From assembly GCF_003319115.1 (NCBI RefSeq), contig NZ_QOHF01000017.1, positions 46,827-110,826 on the forward strand: a stretch of 64,000 bases of DNA. Direction: 5' to 3'. The position numbers and the translations under genes are program-made. This DNA comes from Geodermatophilus sp. TF02-6 (lineage in GTDB: Bacteria; Actinomycetota; Actinomycetes; Mycobacteriales; Geodermatophilaceae). Below, in pieces: positions 28,237 to 36,845 of this stretch. The notes beneath the pieces were generated by a model. It was not told the DNA's origin and did no database searches. It was given only the letters and a program-made list of their open reading frames with translations. Positions within the stretch are counted from its first letter, which is position 1; every line of letters starts with the position of its first letter.

Positions 28237-28242
28237 TACAGT
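28237..28242 (+). promoter_or_regulatory. Candidate leaderless promoter
   Basis: TACAGT, 6 nt, then GTG 28249. Same TANNNT-to-start geometry as at murE, hisA and hisH; it decides the start of the downstream gene. Confidence 0.55.
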
Positions 28243-28248
28243 CGGCGC

Positions 28249-29049
28249 GTGGTCCTGGCGGCGAGCCTGTTCGTGCTCCTCGGCCTCGGCCTGTTTGTCG
28301 CCGGCTTCACCACCGAGACCACGGCTTTCTACTGGGCCTGCGTGGTCTCCTGCGCGCTCGCCGCCGTCCTGCTGCTCCTCGCACGGGTGCGAACGGCCCG
28401 GGAGGACCCTTCCCTCGCCCGCCCGGCTCCGGACAGCGAGCACGCTCCCGGCGCCGAGCCGCGGGTGGTCACCGGATCCCGTGCGGGTCCGGAGTCCCGG
28501 CCGGTCATCGAGCCCCAGGTGGCCCGCCGACCCGCCGGCCGGGCGGCTCAGGACTCCCCACCGGCCGGCGGGCCGGCGGGCCACTCGCCCGCGGGGCGTC
28601 ACGCGGCGGCCGCGGACGGCCTCGAGCCGACCGCGACCGACCCCGGCCGCACGGTGCCGCCCCGAGGCGCCTCCGCGTACCGGCCGTCGACCGAGTCCCG
28701 CGAGGTCCCACCCCTGCCGCGGCGGCCGGGAGCGCACGAGGCACGGAATCCGGCGGCCCCGGACCCCGACTCCGCCGACGGCGCCCGCTCCGACAGGGGC
28801 GAACCGGCCGAGGAGGAGGTGGAGGTCACCGACCTGCTGCTGGTGGTCGACCTGGTCGACGACGTGGTCGTCGTCGACGAGCACCCGCGCTACCACCTGG
28901 CCGGGTGCCCGTACCTCGCCGGCCGGACGTCGGTGCTGCTGCCCATGACCGAGGCGCGCGCCGACGGGTTCAGCCCCTGCGCCGTCTGCCGGCCGGTGCG
29001 GCACCTCGCCGACACCGAACGCTCGCGCCGGGCCGCCCGCGGCAGCTGA
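28249..29049 (+). CDS. Membrane protein with His/Cys metal-site-like C-terminus, unknown function
   Basis: 266 residues. Two membrane helices at the very N-terminus (about 2-20 and 27-46), then a long Pro/Arg/Ala-rich disordered region, an acidic stretch EEEVEVTDLLLVVDLVDDVVVV, and a compact tail with H216xxxC220 and C244xxC247 (YHLAGCPYL and FSPCAVCRP), spaced like a zinc or redox site. The start at GTG 28249 is chosen because TACAGT lies 6 nt upstream; GTG 28195 would add 18 charged residues before the first helix. I do not recognise a named family. It sits between divIVA and ileS, ends with an element at its stop, and is convergent with ileS. Confidence 0.75.
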   Translation: MVLAASLFVLLGLGLFVAGFTTETTAFYWACVVSCALAAVLLLLARVRTAREDPSLARPAPDSEHAPGAEPRVVTGSRAGPESRPVIEPQVARRPAGRAAQDSPPAGGPAGHSPAGRHAAAADGLEPTATDPGRTVPPRGASAYRPSTESREVPPLPRRPGAHEARNPAAPDPDSADGARSDRGEPAEEEVEVTDLLLVVDLVDDVVVVDEHPRYHLAGCPYLAGRTSVLLPMTEARADGFSPCAVCRPVRHLADTERSRRAARGS

Positions 29050-29260
29050 GAAGGGACCCCTTCCTCCCCATCCCTCGCATGCTCGGGGACGCCCGGGAAG
29101 GGGGCCAAGCTCGGGGACGCCCGGGAAGGGGGCCAGGCTCGGGGACACCGAGGAGGGTGGCCCCCTCCAGGCGCGGCCCCGTCCGGGGCAACCCCCGAGC
29201 GTGCGAGGGGATGCGGGGCGGGGTCCTGCCATGAAGGGCTGGGGAGGGGGCCTTTCCTCA
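29047..29260. repeat. Inverted dispersed elements between convergent genes, with a 28-bp internal triplication
   Basis: Left half from the stop: TGAGAAGGGACCCC, CCCTCGCATGCTCGGGG. Right half inverted: CCCCGAGCGTGCGAGGGG, ending at the ileS stop as GGAAAGG on the minus strand. Between them a 28-bp unit starting GCTCGGGGACGCCCGGGAAG repeats at 29081 and 29109, with a diverged third copy at 29137. Position fits a bidirectional terminator. Confidence 0.85.
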
Positions 29261-32200
29261 GCCGGTCGTGCGGGCCACCCAGAACCGGGAGCCGGCCGGG
29301 CCCTCGACGCCCGAGCCCTCGCCCGCGGTACCCGCGTGCACCCGCACCGCCAGCACCTCGGCGGCCACCTGCTCGCCTTGCTCGGTCAGCGCCCGTGCCA
29401 CCTCGCCGTCCGCCGTCCACCACAGCTCGATCCGGTCGCTGACGGCCAGCCCGCTGTTCTTGCGCGCCTCCTGCACCAGCCGCACCGCCTCGCGGACCAG
29501 GCCGGCCCGCTCCAGCTCCGGGGTCAGCTCCAGGTCCAGCGCCACGGTCAGCCCGCCGCCGCTGGCCACGGTCCAGCCCTCGCGCGGCGTCTCGGTGACC
29601 ACCAGGTCGCCCTCCTCCAGCGGCACGGTCGCGCCGTCCACGTCGACGGACGCCGTCCCCGCGCGGTAGGCGACCACCAACGCGCCCGGGTCGGCGGCGG
29701 CGACCGCCCTGGCCACCGCCTGCACCTGCTTGCCCAGCCGCCGCCCGACCGCGCGGAAGTCGACCTTCACGCTGACGTCGACGAGGTCGCCACCGACCGC
29801 GGAGAGGTCCATCAACTCCGCCACGTTGAGCTCGTCGGCCACCTCGGCGACCAGGTCCCGGGGCAGCGACGACCAGCCCGGCGCCGCCACGACCGCGCGG
29901 GCCAGCGGCTGCCGGGTGCGCACCAACGCCTTCGTCCGGGCCGACCGGCCCAGCTCGACCAGCCGGCGCACCAGCGCCACCTGCTCCACCAGCTCCGGGT
30001 CGCGGGCGTCGGCGTCGGCCTGCGGCCAGGCGGCCAGGTGCACCGAGTCGGGGGCGTCCACCAGCCCCGGGGCCACCGCGCGGGCCCACACCTCCTCGGT
30101 GATGAACGGGGTGAACGGCGCCATCAGCCGGGTCAGCCCGTCGAGCACCTCGTGCAGCGTGGCCAGCGCCGCCGGGTCGCCGTCCCAGAACCGGCGCCGC
30201 GAGCGGCGCACGTACCAGTTGGACAGGTCGTCGACGAACTGCGCGAGCAGCCGCCCGGCGCCGGCGGTGTCGAAGTCCTCCAGCGCCGCGGTGACGCCGT
30301 CGGTGACCTCGGCGAGGGTGGCCAGCGCCCAGCGGTCCAGCAGCGGCCGCTCCGCGCGCGCCGGAGCAGGAGAAGCGGCCGGGTCCCAGCCGTTGGTCTC
30401 GGCGTACAGGGTGAAGAAGCTCGCCGTGTTCCAGTAGGTCAGCAGCACCTTGCGGACCACCTCGGACAGGATCTCGTGCCCGATCCGGCGGGCCGACCAC
30501 GGCGAGCCGCCGGCCAGCATGAACCAGCGGACGGCGTCGGCGCCGTGCCGGTCCATCAGCGGGATCGGCTCGAGGATGTTGCCCAGGTGCTTGCTCATCT
30601 TCCGGCCGTCCTCGGCCAGGATGTGGCCCAGGCACAGCACGTTCTCGTAGGAGTTCCGGCCGAAGACCAGCGTGCCGACGGCCATCAGCGAGTAGAACCA
30701 GCCGCGGGTCTGATCGATCGCCTCGCAGATGAACTGCGCCGGGTAGGCCGCCTCGAACTCCGCCTCGTTGCGGTACGGCGCGCCCCACTGGGCGAACGGC
30801 ATCGAGCCGGAGTCGTACCAGGCGTCGATGACCTGCGGCACCCGCCGGTAGGTGCCCTCCTCGCCGGGCAGCGTGAAGGTGACCTCGTCGATGAACGGCC
30901 GGTGCGGGTCCAGACCGGACAGGTCGCGGCCGGTCAGCTCCGACAGCTCGGCCAGCGAGCCGACCACGAGCACCCGGGACGGGTCGGCGTCGTTGCGCCA
31001 GATCGGCAGCGGCGTGCCCCAGTAGCGGTCGCGGGAGAGCGCCCAGTCGACGTTGTTGCGCAGCCAGTCGCCGTAGCGGCCCCACTGGATGGTCTCGGGG
31101 TACCAGTGCGTCTGCGCGTTCTCGGCGAGCAGCTGGTCCTTAATCGCACTGGTGCGGATGTACCAGGACGGCTGCGCGTAGTACATCAGCGGCGTGTGGC
31201 AGCGCCAGCAGTGCGGGTAGCTGTGCTCGTAGCGCTGCTCGCGCCACAGCAGGCCGCGCTCCTGCAGATCCGCCACCAGCGCCGGGTCGGCCGCCTTGAA
31301 GAAGTGCCCGCCGACCAGCGGGATCTCGGACAGGAAGTGGCCGGTCGCGTCGATCGGGTTGACCACCGGCATCCCGTAGGCCCGGATGACGGCGAGGTCG
31401 TCGGCGCCGAACGCGGGCGCCTGGTGGACCAGCCCGGTGCCGTCGTCGGTGGTCACGTAGTCGGCCAGGACGACGTAGTGCGTGTCCTCGCCGGCGGGGA
31501 AGTCGACCAGGTCGAACGGACGACGGTAGTGCACCCGCTCCCAGTCCCGGCCGGGAGTGCGGGCCAGCACCTCCACGTCGTCGAGGTCGCCGAAGACCGA
31601 GGCCAGCAGCGGCTCGGCGACGACGAGCGTGTCCGGGTGGGCGGGGTCCTCGGTGGATCGCGCGACCACGTAGGTGACGTCGGGGTTGACCGCGACCGCG
31701 GTGTTGCTCGGCAGCGTCCACGGCGTCGTCGTCCAGACCAGCAGGTCGGCCCTGCCCGCCCACTCGCCGCTGGTGACCGGCAGCCGCACGTACACCGACG
31801 GGTCGGTGATCGACTCGTAGCCCTGGGCGACCTCGTGGTCGGACAGGCCGGTGCCGCAGCGGGGGCAGTACGGACTCACCCGGGAGTCCTCGACCAGCAG
31901 ACCCGCCTCGTCGACCTGCTTGAGCGACCACCAGACGCTCTCGATGTAGGTGGGGTCCATCGTCCAGTAGGCGGTGGACAGATCGACCCAGTAGCCCATG
32001 CGGCGGGTCAGGTCGGCGAAGTCGGCGACGTGCCGCACCACCGACTCGCGGCAGCGGGCGTTGAACTCGGCGATGCCGTAGCGCTCGATGTCGGGCTTGC
32101 CGACGAAACCGAGCTCCTGCTCGACGGCGATCTCGACCGGCAGGCCGTGGCAGTCCCAGCCGGCGCGGCGCGGCACGGACCAGCCCCGCATGGTCTTGAA

Positions 32201-32461
32201 CCGGGGGAAGACGTCCTTGAAGGCGCGCGCCTCGATGTGGTGGGTGCCGGGACGGCCGTTGGCGGTGGGCGGCCCCTCGTAGAAGTTCCACTGCGGACGG
32301 CCGGCGGAGGCCTCCAGCGAGCGGGCGAAGACCTTGTCGGCCTCCCAGCGACCCAGGATCTCCTGCTCCAGAGCGGGCAGGTCGACCTGCGGGGGCATGG
32401 CGCGGAAGCGCCCGGAGGGCGGTCCGGAAGGCGCCGCGCGGAAGGGACCGGGAGAGCTCAC
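29258..32461 (-). CDS. ileS: Isoleucyl-tRNA synthetase
   Basis: 1067 residues, class I synthetase. The HIGH-type motif is GTHH (72-75, in PTANGRPGTHH); KMSKH is at 621-625; the editing-domain WTTTPWTLPSNTA and two zinc-like knuckles YCPRCG and HCWRCH are present, as is AWYDSGSMPFAQW. This is the long, eukaryote-like IleS type known from mycobacteria and other actinobacteria, often associated with natural mupirocin tolerance. The start is ambiguous: GTG 32461 with GATGAT 7 nt upstream, or ATG 32473/32470. The gene is monocistronic on the minus strand. Confidence 0.96.
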   Translation of the reverse strand: MSSPGPFRAAPSGPPSGRFRAMPPQVDLPALEQEILGRWEADKVFARSLEASAGRPQWNFYEGPPTANGRPGTHHIEARAFKDVFPRFKTMRGWSVPRRAGWDCHGLPVEIAVEQELGFVGKPDIERYGIAEFNARCRESVVRHVADFADLTRRMGYWVDLSTAYWTMDPTYIESVWWSLKQVDEAGLLVEDSRVSPYCPRCGTGLSDHEVAQGYESITDPSVYVRLPVTSGEWAGRADLLVWTTTPWTLPSNTAVAVNPDVTYVVARSTEDPAHPDTLVVAEPLLASVFGDLDDVEVLARTPGRDWERVHYRRPFDLVDFPAGEDTHYVVLADYVTTDDGTGLVHQAPAFGADDLAVIRAYGMPVVNPIDATGHFLSEIPLVGGHFFKAADPALVADLQERGLLWREQRYEHSYPHCWRCHTPLMYYAQPSWYIRTSAIKDQLLAENAQTHWYPETIQWGRYGDWLRNNVDWALSRDRYWGTPLPIWRNDADPSRVLVVGSLAELSELTGRDLSGLDPHRPFIDEVTFTLPGEEGTYRRVPQVIDAWYDSGSMPFAQWGAPYRNEAEFEAAYPAQFICEAIDQTRGWFYSLMAVGTLVFGRNSYENVLCLGHILAEDGRKMSKHLGNILEPIPLMDRHGADAVRWFMLAGGSPWSARRIGHEILSEVVRKVLLTYWNTASFFTLYAETNGWDPAASPAPARAERPLLDRWALATLAEVTDGVTAALEDFDTAGAGRLLAQFVDDLSNWYVRRSRRRFWDGDPAALATLHEVLDGLTRLMAPFTPFITEEVWARAVAPGLVDAPDSVHLAAWPQADADARDPELVEQVALVRRLVELGRSARTKALVRTRQPLARAVVAAPGWSSLPRDLVAEVADELNVAELMDLSAVGGDLVDVSVKVDFRAVGRRLGKQVQAVARAVAAADPGALVVAYRAGTASVDVDGATVPLEEGDLVVTETPREGWTVASGGGLTVALDLELTPELERAGLVREAVRLVQEARKNSGLAVSDRIELWWTADGEVARALTEQGEQVAAEVLAVRVHAGTAGEGSGVEGPAGSRFWVARTTG

Positions 32462-32588
32462 GCCGTCCATCATCCCCGAGCCGCCCGGCGGGCCGGCGGC
32501 TGCGGTCCTCGTCACCGGCCCGCCGACCCGGAGGGCCCGGGCCGGCCCGACGCGTACGCCAGACTGCGGAGGTGGGCAGGGGCGCGCG

Positions 32589-34100
32589 GTGAACACGGCG
32601 GTCACCGTGGCGCTCGCCGTGGGGGCGGTCGTCGTGCTCGTCGCGGCGGTGGCCCTGCGGCTGGCCGACCGGCTGGGCCTGCCCAGCCTGCTGCTCTACC
32701 TCGCCCTCGGCGTGGCGCTCGGGGAGAGCGGTCTGGGCATCCAGTTCGAGGACTTCGCGCTCACCCAGACCCTCGGCGTGACCGCCCTGGTCGTCATCCT
32801 CGCCGAGGGCGGCCTGACCACCCGCTGGACCGACGTCCGCCGGGCGGTCGGGCCCGGGCTGGCGCTGTCGACCATCGGCGTGGTGGTCAGCGTTGCAGGG
32901 ACGGCGGCCGTCGCCGTGTGGCTGCTGGACCTGGACTGGCAGTTCGCGCTGCTGCTGGGCGCGGTGGTCAGCTCCACCGACGCCGCGGCGGTGTTCGCCA
33001 CGCTGCGCCGGCTGCCGCTGCCGCGGCGCATGGTGGCCGCGCTCGAGGTGGAGAGCGGCCTCAACGACGCCCCGGTGATCCTGCTGGTCGTCGTCCTCGC
33101 CGACTCGCTCACCGGCGGGACGAGGCCCGCCTGGTGGTTCACCGTGCTCGAGGTGGTCGGCGAGCTCGTCGGCGGCGCGGTCATCGGCGTGGCCATCGGC
33201 GTGGGCGGGGCGGCGCTGCTGCGCCGCTCGGCGCTGCCGCTGTCCGGCTTCTACCCGCTGGCCACCCTCGCCCTCTGCGTGCTCGCCTTCGCCCTCACCG
33301 ACCTGCTGCACACCTCCGGTTTCGTCGCCGTCTACCTGTGCGGGCTGGTGCTCGGCAACGCGGCCCTGCCGCACCGGGCAGCCAGCATCGGCTTCGCCGA
33401 GGGCATGGCGTCACTGGCCCAGATCGGGCTGTTCGTGCTGCTCGGGCTGCTGGTCTCGCCCGAGCGGCTGCCGGGGGCGCTCGGCCCGGCGCTGCTGGTC
33501 GGCCTGGCCCTGCTGCTGCTGGCCCGCCCGCTGTCGGTGGCGTTGAGCCTGGTCTGGTTCGGCATGCCGTGGCGGCAGCAGGCGTTCATCTCCTGGGCCG
33601 GGCTGCGCGGCGCCGTCCCGATCGTCCTGGCCACGTTCCCGCTGACCGCGCAGGTGCCGGGGGCGACCCGGATCTTCGACACCGTCTTCGTGCTGGTCGT
33701 CGTCTTCACCCTCGTGCAGGGCCGCTCGCTGCCGTGGGTGGCGCGGCGGCTGGCCATCGCCACCCCGTCGACCCCGCGGGACGTCGCCGTGGAGTCCGCG
33801 CCGCTGGAGTCGCTGGACGCCGAGCTGATGCAGCTGACCGTGCCCGACGGGTCCCGGCTGCACGGCGTCTACCTGCCCGAGCTGCGGCTGCCCGAGGACG
33901 CCGCCGTCGTGCTGATCGTGCGCGACGGGCGGTCCTTCGTGCCCGGTCCCACCACCCGGCTGATGCGGGGCGACCAGGCGCTGCTGGTGTCCGCACGGCG
34001 GTCCCGATCGGAGGCCGAGCAGCGGCTGCGGGCAGTCAGCCGCGCCGGCCGGCTGGCCATGTGGCGCGGCGAGACCGGCGCGGCCACCGGTACGGACTGA
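32589..34100 (+). CDS. Monovalent cation/proton antiporter, CPA1/NhaP2-like with RCK_C
   Basis: 503 residues. About 12 membrane helices with CPA motifs GLPSLLLYLALGVALGES, the SSTDAAAVFATLR helix, ESGLNDAPVILLV (ND of the ion site) and SWAGLRGAVPIVLATFPL; then a cytoplasmic RCK_C-like domain from about 400 (LPEDAAVVLIVRDGRSFVPGP). This matches the NhaP2/CvrA group of K+ or Na+/H+ antiporters. GTG 32589 is preceded by GGAGGTGGGCAGGGG. It is divergent from ileS, 127 bp apart. Which cation moves cannot be told. Confidence 0.9.
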   Translation: MNTAVTVALAVGAVVVLVAAVALRLADRLGLPSLLLYLALGVALGESGLGIQFEDFALTQTLGVTALVVILAEGGLTTRWTDVRRAVGPGLALSTIGVVVSVAGTAAVAVWLLDLDWQFALLLGAVVSSTDAAAVFATLRRLPLPRRMVAALEVESGLNDAPVILLVVVLADSLTGGTRPAWWFTVLEVVGELVGGAVIGVAIGVGGAALLRRSALPLSGFYPLATLALCVLAFALTDLLHTSGFVAVYLCGLVLGNAALPHRAASIGFAEGMASLAQIGLFVLLGLLVSPERLPGALGPALLVGLALLLLARPLSVALSLVWFGMPWRQQAFISWAGLRGAVPIVLATFPLTAQVPGATRIFDTVFVLVVVFTLVQGRSLPWVARRLAIATPSTPRDVAVESAPLESLDAELMQLTVPDGSRLHGVYLPELRLPEDAAVVLIVRDGRSFVPGPTTRLMRGDQALLVSARRSRSEAEQRLRAVSRAGRLAMWRGETGAATGTD

Positions 34101-34315
34101 GAAAGGACCTCCTTGCCCCCCGCCACTCGCAGGCTCGCGGCGGGACGCTGCACGGGGGCCGCCCCCGTCCTCCTCCCCGCTCGCGGGCTCCCCCCGTCGT
34201 GATCATCGGCGGTGGCGGTACTCGATGGCGTGTCGGCCAGCCACCCGCCCTCGTGGCCCCGTCCAGAGGCTCGCCGCGAGCGTGCGAGCGGTGAGGGGGA
34301 CGGGGTCCTTCTTCA
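34098..34315. repeat. Inverted pair of dispersed elements between convergent antiporter and mqo genes
   Basis: Left half from the antiporter stop: TGAGAAAGGACCTCC, core CTCGCAGGCTCGCGGCGGG at 34126-34144, then CTGCACGGGGGCC. Right half starts at the mqo stop on the minus strand: TGAAGAAGGACCCCGTCCCC, core CGCTCGCACGCTCGCGGCG. Each half is about 60 bp and they face each other, with about 90 bp of unrelated DNA between. Both stop codons coincide with the outer ends of the element. Confidence 0.9.
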
Positions 34316-35803
34316 GCCGTTGAGCTCCAGGGTCTGCGTCGTCTCGGCGCGGATCTCGGCCAGCAGGGCCGGGTCGTCGGCCAGCCGACGGCCGTAGGAG
34401 GGGATGGCTTCCCGCAGCAGCGGGCGCCAGCCGTCGATCCGGTCGGGGAAGCAGCGCTCGAGCACGGTGAGCATCGCCGAGACCGCGGTCGAGGCGCCGG
34501 GGGAGGCGCCGAGCAGGCCGGCGATGGTGCCCTCGCCGCCGACGACGAGCTCGGTGCCGAACTGCAGCACCGGCCTGCCGCCGGCGTCGCGCTTGACCAC
34601 CTGGACCCGCTGGCCGGCCGTGATCATGTCCCAGTGCTGCTCCTCGGCGAGCGGCACGAACTCGGTGAGGGTCCGGTGGCGGGCGCCGCGCGACTGGAGC
34701 AGCTCCCCGACGAGGTACCGGGTCAGCGCCATCTCGGTGCGGGCCACGCCGAGCATGGAGCCCAGGTTGTCCGGCTTGACCGACAGCGGCAGGTCGAACA
34801 CCGAGCCGGCCTTGAGGAACTTCGGCGACCAGCCGGCGTAGGGGCCGAACAGCAGCGCGTGATCACCGTCGATCAGCCGCAGGTCCAGGTGCGGCACCGA
34901 CATCGGCGGAGCGCCGACGGCCGCCTGACCGTAGACCTTGGCCTGGTGGGCCGAGACCAGCTCGGGGGAGCGGGTGCGCAGGAACCTGCCGCTCACCGGG
35001 AAGCCGCCGAAGCCCCGGATCTCCGGGATGCCGGCCCGCTGCAGCAGGGGCAGCGCGCCCCCGCCGGCGCCGACGAAGACGAACCGGGCCCGCACGCTGC
35101 GCTCCTCACCGCTGCGGGTGTCGCGCACGGTGACGGTCCACCGGCCGTCGGTGCGGCGCTCGAGCTCGGTCACCCGCTGGTGGCAGTGCACGTGGACGCC
35201 GCGCTGCTCGGCGGCGTCGACGAGCAGGCGGGTCAGCGAGCCGAAGTCGACGTCGGTGCCCGCCACCGCGCGGGTCGCGGCGACGACCTGGTCGGCGGGT
35301 CGGCCGGCCATCATCAGCGGCACCCAGCCGGCCAGGACGGCGGCGTCGTCGGTGTACTCCATGCCGGCGAACAGCGGGGACGCCGACATGGCCTCGTACC
35401 GGGTGCGCATGTAGCGCCGGCCGGCCTCGCCGGTGACGAAGCTGAGGTGCGGGACGGGGGTGATGAACTCCTTGGGCGACCCGGTCAGGCCAGCGCGGAC
35501 CAGGTGCGACCAGAGCTGCCGCGAGACCTGGAACTGCTCGTTGATGGTGACGGCCTTGGTGACGTCCACCGAGCCGTCGGGGTCGGCCGGCGTGTAGTTG
35601 AGCTCGCACAGGGCCGCGTGACCGGTCCCGGCGTTGTTCCAGGCGTCGGAGCTCTCACCGGCCACCTCGGACCCGGACTCGAAGAGGGCGACGCTCCAGT
35701 CGGGAGCCACGACACCGAGCAGCGCCGCGAGGGTCGCGCTCATGATGCCGCCGCCGACGAGAACCACGTCGGGGTCGGTCGAGGGGGCGAGTTCGGTGGA
35801 CAC
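34313..35803 (-). CDS. mqo: Malate:quinone oxidoreductase
   Basis: 496 residues, FAD-dependent, membrane-associated. The dinucleotide motif VVLVGGGIMSATLAALL is at 13-29; ESSDAWNNAGTGHAALCELNYTP is split by the family's signature ESSxxNNAGTGH; AGGGALPLLQRAGIPE, FGPYAGWSPKFLK and GEGTIAGLLGASPGAST follow. It oxidises malate to oxaloacetate with electrons to quinone. GTG 35803 has GGAAGG six bases upstream. Divergent from lspA across 224 bp that holds a strong hairpin and a GTTCGG/CCGAAC dyad. Confidence 0.96.
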   Translation of the reverse strand: MSTELAPSTDPDVVLVGGGIMSATLAALLGVVAPDWSVALFESGSEVAGESSDAWNNAGTGHAALCELNYTPADPDGSVDVTKAVTINEQFQVSRQLWSHLVRAGLTGSPKEFITPVPHLSFVTGEAGRRYMRTRYEAMSASPLFAGMEYTDDAAVLAGWVPLMMAGRPADQVVAATRAVAGTDVDFGSLTRLLVDAAEQRGVHVHCHQRVTELERRTDGRWTVTVRDTRSGEERSVRARFVFVGAGGGALPLLQRAGIPEIRGFGGFPVSGRFLRTRSPELVSAHQAKVYGQAAVGAPPMSVPHLDLRLIDGDHALLFGPYAGWSPKFLKAGSVFDLPLSVKPDNLGSMLGVARTEMALTRYLVGELLQSRGARHRTLTEFVPLAEEQHWDMITAGQRVQVVKRDAGGRPVLQFGTELVVGGEGTIAGLLGASPGASTAVSAMLTVLERCFPDRIDGWRPLLREAIPSYGRRLADDPALLAEIRAETTQTLELNG

Positions 35804-35839
35804 GGGAGCCTTCCGGGCGGGGGAGCACTGTCTCTCCAC

Positions 35840-35862
35840 GTTCGGCCAGTTGCCGTCCGAAC
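35840..35862. promoter_or_regulatory. GTTCGG / CCGAAC dyad upstream of mqo
   Basis: Two 6-bp arms separated by 11 bp, 37 bp upstream of the mqo start. Possible operator; arms are short, so chance is not excluded. Confidence 0.3.
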
Positions 35863-35918
35863 ATGTCACTCCGCGTGTTGAGATGTGTGGCACAGCGTCA
35901 TGAGATGGATCACACCGG

Positions 35919-35943
35919 GTCCGGCTCGTGCGACGAGCCGGAC
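35919..35943. terminator. Perfect 11-bp hairpin in the mqo-lspA divergent region
   Basis: GTCCGGCTCGT, loop GCG, then ACGAGCCGGAC. Both flanking genes point away, so it is not a normal terminator; an operator, an attenuator in a longer lspA leader, or insulation between promoters are options. Confidence 0.55.
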
Positions 35944-35971
35944 GGCGCGGAGGCGCCCGGGCAGGCGCGGC

Positions 35972-35977
35972 TATCGT
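35972..35977 (+). promoter_or_regulatory. Candidate -10 of lspA
   Basis: TATCGT, 50 bp upstream of the proposed CTG start. It implies a transcript starting near 35984, downstream of the in-frame GTG at 35980, and so supports the later start. Confidence 0.45.
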
Positions 35978-36027
35978 CGGTGCGGCCGGCGGGAACCGGC
36001 CGCGCCAGCCCCGACCGAGGAGCCCTC

Positions 36028-36627
36028 CTGTCCGACGCGCCCGACCCGAGCGACCCGGCCGACGGCCCGGTCGCGGCCGGCCCCGGGGCCGCCGGACGCC
36101 GTCCCCGCACGCGGCTGCTGCTCCTGCTGGCGCTCGCAGTGCTGCTGGCCGACCTCGCCAGCAAGCTGCTCGTCGTCGCCACCATCGGGCGGGGTGAGGA
36201 CATCCGGCTGCTCGGCGGCCTGCTGTACCTGACCCACACCCGCAACACCGGCGCCGCGTTCTCCTTCGCCGAGGGCTTCACGGTGGTCTTCACGCTGATC
36301 GCGGTCGCCGTCGCGGTGGTCATCGTGCGCACCGCCCGCCGGCTGTTCTCGGTCGGCTGGGCGGTGGCGCTGGGCCTGGTGCTGGGCGGCGCGGTGGGCA
36401 ACCTGGTCGACCGGGTCTTCCGCGAGCCGGGGTTCCTGCGCGGCGGCGTGGTCGACTTCATCTCCGTCCTCGCCCCCGACGGGCGCGTGTACCCGGTCTT
36501 CAACGTCGCCGACTCGGCGATCGTCTGCGGCGGGATCCTGGGCGCGGTCCTGGCGGTGCGCGGCGTGGAGTTCGACGGCTCCCGCGGCTCACGCGGCACC
36601 CACGACGGCGGCCCGGCCCGCCGCTGA
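36028..36627 (+). CDS. lspA: Lipoprotein signal peptidase II
   Basis: 199 residues from a proposed CTG start. Four membrane helices with LspA motifs [29 protein letters not shown] and [11 protein letters not shown]; the catalytic Asp pair is D128 and D162. It cleaves prolipoproteins before the lipid-modified Cys. CTG 36028 is preferred because GAGGAG lies six bases upstream, no GTG/ATG occurs between it and helix 1, and the TATCGT box would put the transcript start beyond GTG 35980. If that promoter call is wrong, GTG 35980 (16 extra residues) is the start. Identity is certain; the start is not. Confidence 0.93.
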   Translation: MSDAPDPSDPADGPVAAGPGAAGRRPRTRLLLLLALAVLLADLASKLLVVATIGRGEDIRLLGGLLYLTHTRNTGAAFSFAEGFTVVFTLIAVAVAVVIVRTARRLFSVGWAVALGLVLGGAVGNLVDRVFREPGFLRGGVVDFISVLAPDGRVYPVFNVADSAIVCGGILGAVLAVRGVEFDGSRGSRGTHDGGPARR

Positions 36628-36639
36628 ACGTCGGGCCCC

Positions 36640-36829
36640 GGCCCCCTCCCGGGCACCCCCCCGAGCCTGCCAGCGGTGGGGAGGTCGCGAATCCGTTCCC
36701 TCGTGGCCCCCTCCCGGGCACCGCCCCGAGCCTGCCAGCGGTGGGGAGGTCGCGAATCCGTTCCCTCGTGGCCCCCTCCCGGGCACCGCCCGGAGCCTGC
36801 CAGCGGTGGGGAGGAGGGGGTCCTTTCTC
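36640..36829. repeat. Three tandem 65-bp copies of the dispersed element, reverse orientation
   Basis: Units begin GGCCCCCTCCCGGGCACC at 36640, 36705 and 36770: an exact 65-bp period. Each carries GAGCCTGCCAGCGGTGGGG, the reverse complement of the usual core. Units 1 and 2 continue with AGGTCGCGAATCCGTTCCCT; unit 3 ends in the normal tail GGAGGGGGTCCTTTCTC just before the RluD-like gene. The AATCCGTT linker is specific to this site. Confidence 0.93.
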
Positions 36830-36845
36830 TGTCACGATGGACGGC

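Noticed and set aside
36640..36829. CRISPR-like array
   Set aside because: Units are contiguous 65-bp tandem repeats with no unique spacers; no cas genes.
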